DNA of 64,000 nucleotides from JADGNF01 sp964434745 (lineage in GTDB: Archaea; Thermoproteota; Bathyarchaeia; Bathyarchaeales; Bathycorpusculaceae). Shown one piece after another: positions 33,998-41,995 of the stretch. Numbering within the stretch: the first letter of the stretch is position 1; every line of letters starts with the position of its first letter. The stretch lies in the NCBI GenBank assembly GCA_964434745.1, contig CAYSWL010000001.1, positions 1 through 64,000 of the forward strand, written 5' to 3'. The notes beneath the pieces were generated by a model. It was not told where the DNA came from. It did no database searches and saw only the letters and a program-made list of their open reading frames with translations. The position numbers and the translations under genes were made by a program.

Positions 33998-35197
33998 ATG
34001 CAAAACTGTCCAGCTATAGGCGCTGTCGGTCGGACTAAGTTTGGAGAATATTATGGCAAAGAGCCTGAGAAGCTTATTGAAGAAGCTTGGCTTGCTGCTT
34101 CTAGAGAATGTGGTTTAGAACGAAAAGACCTAGAAGCTTGTTATCTTTCTGATTATTTTCTTCCAATTACCAATAAGCTAGGGTTAGAGGAAGGTTTTCT
34201 CTCTGAACTTACCGAACTCCATATACCTATGGAGGTTACCCGTTCAGTTAGTGCAGCATTAAAAATTGCCTGCTATGCTATCCGTGCAGGTGTCTACAAT
34301 ACTGTTCTAGTTGGAGGCATCGAAAAGATGACTGACCGCTGGGACAAAATACGTGACGATCTTATGCTTCTAGAAGATCCCTGGAGCTATTATTCAGGAT
34401 GTACTCCTGAATCTAATCACGAATTAATGCTTAGAGCATATATCAAAAAATATGGTATCCAAGGTGACGATCTAGAAAAGTTCAATATCGCTTTAGCCCA
34501 AGTCGCAGTTAAAAATCATGCACATGCAGCTAAGAACGAATACGCCCAGTTTCAAAGAAAAATAACTATAGATACTGTTTTAAGTTCAAGAAAAGCTGCC
34601 CGTAAATCGTTAGGGTTATTTGATTTTGCTCCAATTTCTGACGGTGCAACTGCATTAATTGTCACTAGCAAAGAACAAGCAAAAAAGATAACCGATAAAC
34701 CCGTCTACGTGTTGGGTGCATCTTCAGCCACAGATTACTTGAACTACCCCGCAAGAGACGATCTTACCCACTTTACAGCTACAAAGCTTGCAATGCAAAG
34801 TGCCGTTAAACGATCAGGAGTAAACCCAAATGAGATTCAAGTTGTAGAATTATATGATCAGTCAACGTTAACAGAACTAGTTTCACTTGAAGACATGGGT
34901 TTCTGTTCAGAAGGCACCGCTTGGAAGTCAATTTACCAAAGTTGCCAAGATTATAAAGGCTACTACGAAATTAATGGTAGGAAACTTTTCACAAACCTCA
35001 ATGGCGGACTAAAAGCTGACGGTAACCCTCTTGGTGCCACAGGCGGTGCACAGTTGTTTGAAATTTTCAAACAGCTACGTGAAGAAGCAGGTGCAAGACA
35101 AGCAGAGGTAGATACCTCAAAGTTCGGGTGTTCATTAGAGCTTGAAGGTTTTGGAACTAAAGGACACGTATGCATTCTAGGGAGGAATCATGTTTGA
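33998..35197 (+). CDS. thiolase-family protein lacking catalytic residues
   Basis: The 399-residue protein has the archaeal SCP2-type thiolase fold and stands in the place of the acetoacetyl-CoA thiolase of the mevalonate pathway, coupled to HMG-CoA synthase. Conserved marks: V-L-V-G-G-I-E-K-M-T-D (103-113), I-S-D-G-A-T-A-L. The expected nucleophile segment (E-A-A-C-A-S-G-G in relatives) reads E-V-T-R-S-V-S here (79-85) with no Cys. The G-H-P motif is G-N-P-L-G-A-T-G (Asn343). The usual H-D is Y-D (286-287). All three catalytic positions therefore seem changed. It may be a structural or CoA-channelling partner, or use another chemistry. It overlaps the next gene by four bases. Confidence 0.85.
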   Translation: MQNCPAIGAVGRTKFGEYYGKEPEKLIEEAWLAASRECGLERKDLEACYLSDYFLPITNKLGLEEGFLSELTELHIPMEVTRSVSAALKIACYAIRAGVYNTVLVGGIEKMTDRWDKIRDDLMLLEDPWSYYSGCTPESNHELMLRAYIKKYGIQGDDLEKFNIALAQVAVKNHAHAAKNEYAQFQRKITIDTVLSSRKAARKSLGLFDFAPISDGATALIVTSKEQAKKITDKPVYVLGASSATDYLNYPARDDLTHFTATKLAMQSAVKRSGVNPNEIQVVELYDQSTLTELVSLEDMGFCSEGTAWKSIYQSCQDYKGYYEINGRKLFTNLNGGLKADGNPLGATGGAQLFEIFKQLREEAGARQAEVDTSKFGCSLELEGFGTKGHVCILGRNHV

Positions 35198-36702
35198 GCA
35201 GTGAACCAATAGAGCGTCGAGTATCCTATTTAGGTGACCGATTAAAAGCAAGCCGTTGTCAAATCTGCGGCAAAGAATATTTTGAAGTCCGCGACTATTG
35301 CAGTGACTGCGGTCGGAAAAGTTACGAAAAAATGGCTCCGGCAGACCTTTTTTACGATAAAGGAAAACTTGAACTCTGCACGTTAGTTACCGAGCCTACA
35401 AATAAATTCACCAAGTTAGGTAGCTTTGTTTACGGAATAATTTCTTTCCATGACGGAAAAATCCGCGTACCTGGAAGACTTACTGACCAAATTTTGAAAG
35501 ATGATGAAACTGTCGATTTTTCTGCTCTTGAAGGTAAAGAAGTAATTCCTAGATTTAGACGACGTTACTCAGTAGGCAGAAGCGATGTAATTCCAACAAT
35601 TTCTCTAGCTTTTACGCTTGCAGATGAGTATTATCCATACCAAGAATACGTTATATCTAAACCAAGCAAAGAATACGAATTACCTGGCATAGTTGGGTAT
35701 GGAATTTATTCTTCACGTTTCAGAATCAAAGAAGGCAATATGGAACGAGCTATACCCTTCTATGATGAAGACTCAGTAACTGCTGCTGTGGAAGCTGGAA
35801 AGAACGCCCTAATTCAATCAGGTGTAGATAGTGCCCATGTTGGCAAAGTCTATGTAGGTTCTGAATCAAATCCTTACGCAGTCAAGCCGATCGCTGCTAA
35901 AGTCGCCCAGGTTCTACAACTCGGCGAGCAAGATGATGATGTTCAAAGCGTAGATGCAGTAGATACTGAATTCGCCTGCAAAGCAGCTACTAGCATGTTC
36001 AAAGATGCAGCTGCACTTGTAAACTATCCACGTTCAGGTATACAATATACAATGGTTATTGGTGCTGATAACTCTCAGGCAGCACCTCGAGGTTGCCCTG
36101 GTGGCGAGTTAGATCACTTCGTAGGCTACGGTGGGGCTGCCTTCATTTTTGGAAAACAAGATGTAATAGCTGAAGTTGAAGGATGGTACTCCTGCACATC
36201 TGATACACCCGATTTTTGGCGTCGTGATGGCGAACCTTATCCTATGCACGGTGGTAGATTCACTGGTGACCCTGCATACTTTAAGCACGTCAAAAAGGCA
36301 GTCACTAAACTCATGGCTAAACTCAATTTAAAAACAGAAGACGTAGATTACTTTGTACCACACCAACCTAATCCAGCTTTCCCAGTTAAAGTAGCTAAAG
36401 ACCTTGGTTTCAAAGATGAACAATATCTGTGTTCGCTTCAGGTCAAAAAGTTCGGCAACACCTACTCGGGTTGTTCACCTGTCGGATTAGCTTCAGTACT
36501 GGACATAGCTAAACCTGAACAGCGAATAATTGTTGCTAGCTACGGATCAGGTGCCGGTAGTGATGCTTATTTGTTGCGTACAACAAACCAGCTTCCTGAT
36601 AAACGTAAACGCCAAAAACTCACTGTCAAACATCAAGCAGAGAACCCATTTGCACAATATGTGGACTATACAACATACAGAAGGTTAAAACAGGGTATAT
36701 AG
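35194..36702 (+). CDS. DUF35 domain fused to HMG-CoA synthase
   Basis: The N-terminal 140 residues are a DUF35 zinc-ribbon/OB-fold: C-Q-I-C-G (Cys22, Cys25) and C-S-D-C-G (Cys36, Cys39), then G-R-L-T. From about residue 165 the protein is hydroxymethylglutaryl-CoA synthase: G-I-V-G-Y-G-I-Y, catalytic Glu224 in G-S-E-S-x-P-Y-A-V-K-P, Cys262 in E-F-A-C-K-A-A-T, and His in P-H-Q-P-N. In most archaea, thiolase, DUF35 and HMGCS are three proteins in one complex that channels acetoacetyl-CoA. Here DUF35 and HMGCS are one chain. TTG 35194, eight bases after GGAGG and overlapping the thiolase stop (TTGA), is the start. Confidence 0.93.
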   Translation: MSSEPIERRVSYLGDRLKASRCQICGKEYFEVRDYCSDCGRKSYEKMAPADLFYDKGKLELCTLVTEPTNKFTKLGSFVYGIISFHDGKIRVPGRLTDQILKDDETVDFSALEGKEVIPRFRRRYSVGRSDVIPTISLAFTLADEYYPYQEYVISKPSKEYELPGIVGYGIYSSRFRIKEGNMERAIPFYDEDSVTAAVEAGKNALIQSGVDSAHVGKVYVGSESNPYAVKPIAAKVAQVLQLGEQDDDVQSVDAVDTEFACKAATSMFKDAAALVNYPRSGIQYTMVIGADNSQAAPRGCPGGELDHFVGYGGAAFIFGKQDVIAEVEGWYSCTSDTPDFWRRDGEPYPMHGGRFTGDPAYFKHVKKAVTKLMAKLNLKTEDVDYFVPHQPNPAFPVKVAKDLGFKDEQYLCSLQVKKFGNTYSGCSPVGLASVLDIAKPEQRIIVASYGSGAGSDAYLLRTTNQLPDKRKRQKLTVKHQAENPFAQYVDYTTYRRLKQGI

Positions 36703-36736
36703 TTGTCTTTTCTATAATTATGGAAAACACTTATAC

Positions 36737-37948
36737 GTGCAAGCGCAGATTTGGTTAGCGGAGTTTAAGCAGTTGTTTGCCACTGATATCCTCAAGGTAC
36801 TTTATGCCCCACAAAAGGCCTTCAAGAAGATTGTAGAAAACCCCAAATATTGGGGTGCAATAGCGATATTTGTTATTTTTATCGCTATGCAAACAGGATT
36901 TATTTACGCACAGTCAGAAAAAATCCATTATGAACAGACTTTTCCTTATGCTTCTACTGGATCTCTAAATGCCTGGACTAATAGTTCTGAGTTATGGCAA
37001 GTTAGTCCGTCAAGTGCTTCAATTTCAAATAATTATATTGATACACTTAACAACACGTTTTATGGCAACAGTAGTTTGCAGTTCGCAGCCTCTGATACTG
37101 ACAGCATTTCAATGACTTTGTCCAACTTTGATTCTGTACGGGTTGCTCCTGATCGATACCAGAATCTTTCGATGCGTATAAAAATTGTAGAACCTTCTGT
37201 TATGCCTAGCAATGTTAAATTGACTTTGTATTCTCTAAGTGAATCTAGTTATTTCCAGTACGATCTGACATCCGAATTCTCTGATGCAACAGCAAATACC
37301 TGGAATAATCTAACTATACCCGTTGGATCAGATTCAGCTAACTGGCAAACAACTGGGGCTGCAACATGGGAAAACATTACCTCATTAAGACTCGACTTCA
37401 CTTTCCCTTCAAGCTCTGATGTGACAATCCGCATACAAGGTTTATTCTTCCGAGGTTTCTATCAGACCTTCACGCAAATTAGTAGCACCCTATTTATAGT
37501 CACTATATTGCAGCAAATAATTTTCCAGTTCATATTCATGTGGCTCTTATTTACTGGTCTGATGTACATAATTATCAAAGGCCTAAAAGGCAATGTTGTC
37601 TGGAAACCTTTGTTTATTGCAGTAGGTTTCGCATTAGTAGTCTTGATAATCCAGTCACTGCTTAGTCTTGCTGCCACAGCAACTCTGCCAACGGTATATT
37701 CTCCTATTGAATATCAAACTGCCCTTGCAGGTGAAGCTCAAATAGTTAATGACTACCTCGTAGCACAAACTGCAACATACACAACAATATCTGCTATTAT
37801 TACATTAGCAACTTATGCTTGGCTATCTATCTTGGGTGCCTTTATAATTCGAGCTTTGGTCCCTGAATTTAACTGGAGCAAGAGTATCTTAACATCTGCC
37901 GCCGCAATAATAGTTACAATAGTTCTAATGGGATTATTAGGCGTCTAA
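36737..37948 (+). CDS. Yip1-like membrane protein with external domain
   Basis: The 403-residue protein has one hydrophobic segment near 40-60, then about 190 residues rich in Ser, Thr, Asn and Tyr that look like an external jelly-roll or carbohydrate-binding domain, then four to five helices from about 250 to the end. The N-terminal V-L-Y-A-P-Q-K-A-F-K-K-I-V-E-N-P-K-Y and the membrane part fit the Yip1 domain common in archaea. The insertion of a large extracellular domain after the first helix is notable. GTG start. Function unknown; followed by a strong terminator. Confidence 0.7.
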   Translation: MQAQIWLAEFKQLFATDILKVLYAPQKAFKKIVENPKYWGAIAIFVIFIAMQTGFIYAQSEKIHYEQTFPYASTGSLNAWTNSSELWQVSPSSASISNNYIDTLNNTFYGNSSLQFAASDTDSISMTLSNFDSVRVAPDRYQNLSMRIKIVEPSVMPSNVKLTLYSLSESSYFQYDLTSEFSDATANTWNNLTIPVGSDSANWQTTGAATWENITSLRLDFTFPSSSDVTIRIQGLFFRGFYQTFTQISSTLFIVTILQQIIFQFIFMWLLFTGLMYIIIKGLKGNVVWKPLFIAVGFALVVLIIQSLLSLAATATLPTVYSPIEYQTALAGEAQIVNDYLVAQTATYTTISAIITLATYAWLSILGAFIIRALVPEFNWSKSILTSAAAIIVTIVLMGLLGV

Positions 37949-37975
37949 ATCGAATTGCTCTATAACCTGCAAGCA

Positions 37976-38022
37976 AGCCTGCTAAAGCAGGCTACCCAAT
38001 TTTCGGGTACCAATTTTTTCTT
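37976..38022 (+). terminator. tandem hairpins and T-run
   Basis: AGCCTGC-TAAA-GCAGGCT (37976-37993) is followed directly by ACCC/GGGT and a run of six T. This should end the Yip1-like transcript. Confidence 0.6.
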
Positions 38023-38127
38023 TTGATTTCATACTAAGCAAGATTTATATGGTTGGGGTGCTTTTCTGCAAGTAAAACTGAACTTTCACATAAGTTCTTA
38101 GGGATAAATCATAGGAGTGTTTAACAG

Positions 38128-38418
38128 TTGGATATTAAAGATTTGCAAGATGGAATGAAACGTGTCGAAGTAGAAGCCCAAGTTGTTGATAAAAGCCCCA
38201 CTCGACAGGTTCAATCAAAATTTAGAGACGAAGTTTATAATGTCGCAGATGTCATTGTTCAGGATGATACCGGCACCATAAAGTTGACGCTTTGGAATGA
38301 GCAAATTGACACGGTTAACGTAGGAGACCGAATTAAAATTGAAAATGGCTATGTTACCAGCTTCAAAAGCGAAGTTCAACTTAACGTAGGCAAATACGGT
38401 AAACTAACCGTACTCTAA
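38128..38418 (+). CDS. OB-fold single-stranded DNA-binding protein
   Basis: The 96-residue protein is one OB-fold of the RPA/SOSS-B type: V-E-V-E-A-Q-V-V-D-K-S-P-T-R (strand 1), V-A-D-V-I-V-Q-D-D-T-G-T-I-K-L-T-L-W-N (strands 2-3), V-G-D-R-I-K-I-E-N-G-Y-V (strands 4-5). The D-D-T-G-x-I-x-L-T-L-W signature is shared with crenarchaeal-type SSB and archaeal RPA. The acidic tail of crenarchaeal SSB is missing. TTG start after TAGGAG. It may bind ssDNA or act as a regulatory OB protein. Ends in a hairpin. Confidence 0.82.
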   Translation: MDIKDLQDGMKRVEVEAQVVDKSPTRQVQSKFRDEVYNVADVIVQDDTGTIKLTLWNEQIDTVNVGDRIKIENGYVTSFKSEVQLNVGKYGKLTVL

Positions 38419-38434
38419 ACCGCATAATGCGGTT
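38418..38434 (+). terminator. hairpin after the OB-fold gene
   Basis: AACCGCA-TAA-TGCGGTT forms a perfect 7-bp stem starting at the stop codon of the OB-fold gene, followed by pyrimidine-rich sequence. Confidence 0.5.
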
Positions 38435-38581
38435 CTCTACTTCTTTTATCAGTGTGTTACGGCAGATATTTATTGTGCCAGTTCACAGTTAGCGCTGCAA
38501 AAATTTATGAAAAATACGTGGCAGAAAAAGATAAGACAAAGTTGCCTTTCTAACATTAGTCTATTTACAGATACGTTAATA

Positions 38582-39544
38582 TTAGCTTGTTTTTAGTTCT
38601 TTTATAAAATCATTTAGGTTGATGGCGCTGTTGTCATCAGCATTGGCAAGTTTCTGTTTTGCAGGTGGGTTTGTCAGGTAAAAAGGTACCCTTTTACTAT
38701 ATCGGTCTTGGAATGTGGGTTCTAGCTCATTTTGATAGAATATGCCTACTGGAATTCTGTCTCCCCATTCCTGAGCTTTTTGTAATGCAGCAACTCTCTT
38801 TTGAAAATCTTCAGACAAATCTTTCACGACCGGGTCAAAGCCTTCAGCATCAAGTTTGTAGAGGCGACTTTGAGCTTTTCCACTGGCATCTTTTCGGTCT
38901 TCACCTGCATACCATTCTTTAGTATTTATATCATTATAGACAGGGCATGGCTGTAGACACTCTATAAAAGCTAATCCTTTATGTTCTATTCCTTGCTTTA
39001 TAATGTTCTTAAGATGTAATACATCAAAAGCATAGGACCGAGCGATAAACGTGTAGCCTGAAATAAGTGCTAGACCAATCGGGTTTGTTGCCTCATTGAT
39101 GTTAGGTTTTGGTAACCCTTTGGTTTGTAAACCAAGACGAAGTGTTGGGGAAGCTTGACCTTTAGTTAAGCCATAGACGCCGTTGTTATGCAATATATAA
39201 GTCATATCAATATTTCTTCTTCCAGTGTTAACAAAGTGGCCTGCACCTATACCTAGTCCGTCGCCATCTCCTCCAACAACTAGTACTTCAAGGTTTGGGT
39301 TAGCAGTTTTTATGCCCATAGCAAACGGCAATGCCCTCCCGTGTAGCGTGTGTACGCCGTTGGTTTTTACATTATGGGGCATTTTACCAGCGTTACCTAT
39401 ACCTGAAACTATAACTACTTGATGTGGCTTAAGGTTTAACTCTGCAAGTGCCATATGGATTCCATTCATTATGCCGAAGTCGCCACAACCTGGGCACCAG
39501 TCTGCAAATACGTCTGTCTTAAAATCAGATGGTTTAAGATCCAT
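38582..39544 (-). CDS. korB: 2-oxoacid:ferredoxin oxidoreductase, beta subunit
   Basis: TPP-binding subunit, 320 residues. W-C-P-G-C-G-D-F-G near residue 16 and the TPP motif G-G-D-G-D-G-L-G-I-G-A-G-H-F (about 92-105) with later N-N-x-V-Y-G-L-T-K-G-Q identify the family, and C-L-Q-P-C-P-V-Y-N follows. With the alpha subunit it oxidises a 2-oxoacid (2-oxoglutarate, pyruvate or a broad range) to acyl-CoA and reduces ferredoxin. Substrate cannot be fixed from the sequence, so the kor symbol is tentative. It overlaps korA by 11 bases. Confidence 0.92.
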   Translation of the reverse strand: MDLKPSDFKTDVFADWCPGCGDFGIMNGIHMALAELNLKPHQVVIVSGIGNAGKMPHNVKTNGVHTLHGRALPFAMGIKTANPNLEVLVVGGDGDGLGIGAGHFVNTGRRNIDMTYILHNNGVYGLTKGQASPTLRLGLQTKGLPKPNINEATNPIGLALISGYTFIARSYAFDVLHLKNIIKQGIEHKGLAFIECLQPCPVYNDINTKEWYAGEDRKDASGKAQSRLYKLDAEGFDPVVKDLSEDFQKRVAALQKAQEWGDRIPVGIFYQNELEPTFQDRYSKRVPFYLTNPPAKQKLANADDNSAINLNDFIKELKTS

Positions 39545-41459
39545 GCATTAACACCTGCCTTTCGGCTGCTTTACCAGTTATTATAGCCTTAACGGCTTCA
39601 TATACTTCATCTGTCATCATGGGTCTTCCTGTATATTTTAGAATATAAAAGTTAGGTGATATGCCAGTTTGTTCGGCTATAACTCCACTAAGCTGTGCGG
39701 TGAAGTTTGACTCTACAGCAATTATGCGCTTTTTACCCTTAATCAATTCTTTTATATGAGTGGCTGGTAATGGGTGGATTAAGCGAACTTGCAAAAACCC
39801 TGCGTTTATACCTTCGTTTTTTAAAATATCTAATGCTTCGATGATTGCACCTTTTGGTGAACCCCAACTAATTATGATATTTTCTGAGTTTCTATCACCA
39901 AAGAAACTGACTTTAAAGTCTAACGGGATCTCTTTATCGGCCAAATATAGTTTACTCATACGTTTCTCCATCATCTTACGCCTATTTTGTGGCTCTTCGC
40001 TTATGTGCCCAAACTCATTATGCTCATCACCAGTATACCAATGTACACCGCCTTTAGTGCCTAGAACCGCTCTTGGTGATATGCCTGTCTCAGTGAACTG
40101 AAACCGTTTGTACTGTTGGTCTTCGAGGTCTTTTTCGGTAACTATTTGACCCCGATCAATTTTGATTTTATTATATTCAAAAACTGGGTATGTCTGATTA
40201 CAGTTCGCTAATGCTTTGTCGACTAGGTGAATTGCTGGCATTTGGTATTTTTCTGCGAGGTTAAAGATTTCGGCAGCGTCATAGAAGCATTCTTTGATAT
40301 CGCCTGAAGCTAAGATAATTCTGGGAAATTCCCCATGTGCCGCGTGCATAGCGAATCTTAAATCTGCTTGGCTATCACGTGTTGGAAGCCCAGTTGATGG
40401 ACCACCTCGTTGGTAGAACGTAATTACAACTGGTACTTCATTATTTCCTGCCCAGCCTAAGCCTTCGGCCATAAGTGAGAAACCTGGCCCCGAAGTACTT
40501 GTTGCTGCCCTAGCACCTGTGAGTGCTGCTCCTGATGCAGCATTTATAGCTGCAATTTCGTCTTCTGCCTGAATTACTAATATTGCTTCATCACCATTGG
40601 TGGTTGAGAGAATTTCATGAGCTTCCAAATACTCTGATTCATCAGCTGCAGGTGTAATAGGATAATAAGTTTGCACTCTACATCCTCCTGCGACTTTACC
40701 CATGGCAACTGATTGATTTCCTGTTAAAAATATACGTTCTTCATCAGTGTCAATTTTTTCCAGTTTATGCTTAAAGTTATTTTGGAATGTCTGCTCGGAG
40801 TAGTTGTAAGCATGATTAAGTGCAATAACATTCATTTCAGCGATTTTTTGCTTCTCAGCAAAGGCCGATCTAACTGCCATTTCCACAAGTTGCCGATCAA
40901 ATTTGAGCAACTCAAGTGAAACACCTATGGTTAATACATTAATCATGCGTGTCATTTTACTTAACTGAGTGATTCCGATTTTTGGTCCAATATCTGTAAG
41001 TAGCTGCTCATAGGGTACAGCAAAGACGTGTATGCCTCTCTTTTTTGCATATTCTATCCAATCATTAAGTGTTTCACCGATGCCATGTTCATTGATAAAT
41101 TTTTGAATTTCAGCTTTATATTCCTGTGGAAAGGTTGGTATATTCATGACTTTAGTGCCTAATTGCTTTGAGTCTACAATGATGCCGCCGCCGGGTACTA
41201 CTTCATTCATGTGCCGCACCACTGTTTCTGCATCGAATGCTGCTAGCAGCTCAACAGCGTTCACATTTGATAGGGTTTCCTGCTTGGATATACGTAGATG
41301 GAAATAGCTATGCAAGCCTTTGATATTTGAGTGATATTCTCTTCTACCAAAAACATAAAGACCACCGTAGCCACATGCACGACCAAATATTATGGCTGCT
41401 GTATCTACGCCGCTTCCTTGAGGCCCGCCTGCCATCCAGTTCATACTCTCAACTACCAT
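39534..41459 (-). CDS. korA: 2-oxoacid:ferredoxin oxidoreductase, fused gamma-alpha
   Basis: The protein joins the gamma domain (about residues 5-195, opening W-M-A-G-G-P-Q-G-S-G-V-D) to the alpha domain (from about 235, N-Q-S-V-A-M-G-K-V-A-G-G-C). The alpha part shows Y-P-I-T-P-A-A-D-E-S, A-A-S-G-A-A-L-T-G-A-R-A, S-T-S-G-P-G-F-S-L-M and G-L-P-T-R as usual for two-subunit archaeal enzymes. I start at ATG 41459, six bases after GGTG. No 4Fe-4S domain is fused. A ten-Cys peptide gene lies 56 bases upstream on the same strand. Confidence 0.93.
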   Translation of the reverse strand: MVVESMNWMAGGPQGSGVDTAAIIFGRACGYGGLYVFGRREYHSNIKGLHSYFHLRISKQETLSNVNAVELLAAFDAETVVRHMNEVVPGGGIIVDSKQLGTKVMNIPTFPQEYKAEIQKFINEHGIGETLNDWIEYAKKRGIHVFAVPYEQLLTDIGPKIGITQLSKMTRMINVLTIGVSLELLKFDRQLVEMAVRSAFAEKQKIAEMNVIALNHAYNYSEQTFQNNFKHKLEKIDTDEERIFLTGNQSVAMGKVAGGCRVQTYYPITPAADESEYLEAHEILSTTNGDEAILVIQAEDEIAAINAASGAALTGARAATSTSGPGFSLMAEGLGWAGNNEVPVVITFYQRGGPSTGLPTRDSQADLRFAMHAAHGEFPRIILASGDIKECFYDAAEIFNLAEKYQMPAIHLVDKALANCNQTYPVFEYNKIKIDRGQIVTEKDLEDQQYKRFQFTETGISPRAVLGTKGGVHWYTGDEHNEFGHISEEPQNRRKMMEKRMSKLYLADKEIPLDFKVSFFGDRNSENIIISWGSPKGAIIEALDILKNEGINAGFLQVRLIHPLPATHIKELIKGKKRIIAVESNFTAQLSGVIAEQTGISPNFYILKYTGRPMMTDEVYEAVKAIITGKAAERQVLMHGS

Positions 41460-41514
41460 GTTATACACCAACTAACTAAAGATAGAATGGCGAAGTATCA
41501 TTAGATGTCTATTA

Positions 41515-41655
41515 TTATCCGCCGCCAGTTGCTCTGCCATAGCCTATACAGCATATACAGCCAGAAGTTTCACCGCAGTATGGGCATACACATATGCAAT
41601 CATCAATAGGTTGACCGCAATTTTCACAAAGAGGAATTTTCTCCCCTTCAATCAT
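41515..41655 (-). CDS. 46-residue cysteine-rich peptide
   Basis: ATG 41655, ten bases after AGAAGG, opens a 46-codon frame ending at TAA 41515. Ten of its residues are Cys: 10, 13, 20, 22, 24, 27, 33, 35, 36 and one pair belonging to C-x2-C (10/13 and 24/27) of zinc-ribbon type. It ends G-Y-G-R-A-T-G-G-G. The density of Cys and Gly in an otherwise AT-rich genome argues for a real gene. It is the first gene of the korA-korB operon, so it may be a metal- or Fe-S-binding accessory to that enzyme. I know no named family. Confidence 0.65.
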   Translation of the reverse strand: MIEGEKIPLCENCGQPIDDCICVCPYCGETSGCICCIGYGRATGGG

Positions 41656-41831
41656 ACAATTCGCCTTCTGCACTATTTAACTAGATGCGTTACGAATTAA
41701 GTTTTCGGAAAACTAAGTCTTCCTTACTACCTTATATTTAGTGTTTGCTTTTTCTATATAGTTCTATATTTTCTATTTTGGTAAAATCTTTAAGTGATTT
41801 TTATCTATTTAACTTCAAAGAAGGTTTGGGA

Positions 41832-41924
41832 ATGAAGAAAACTCCATTATTTGAATTTGAAGTTCCCATAGTTCATCGTCGTCGTTCAATAAATTGGGAT
41901 GAACCAGTTAAAGCTACACGATAA
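41832..41924 (+). CDS. doubtful 30-residue frame
   Basis: An ATG frame of 30 codons with an AAGAAGG upstream and an AT-rich region before it. The product has a hydrophobic start (T-P-L-F-E-F-E-V-P-I-V) and an Arg-rich middle (H-R-R-R-S). No family recognised. It may be a small protein, or the surviving start of a lost gene. Confidence 0.25.
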   Translation: MKKTPLFEFEVPIVHRRRSINWDEPVKATR

Positions 41925-41995
41925 ATCTTAACTGTAAAGTTAACTGGTGAATTCTAATTAAAAATAAGCATTAACGCTCTAAGTCGTAAATGCAT

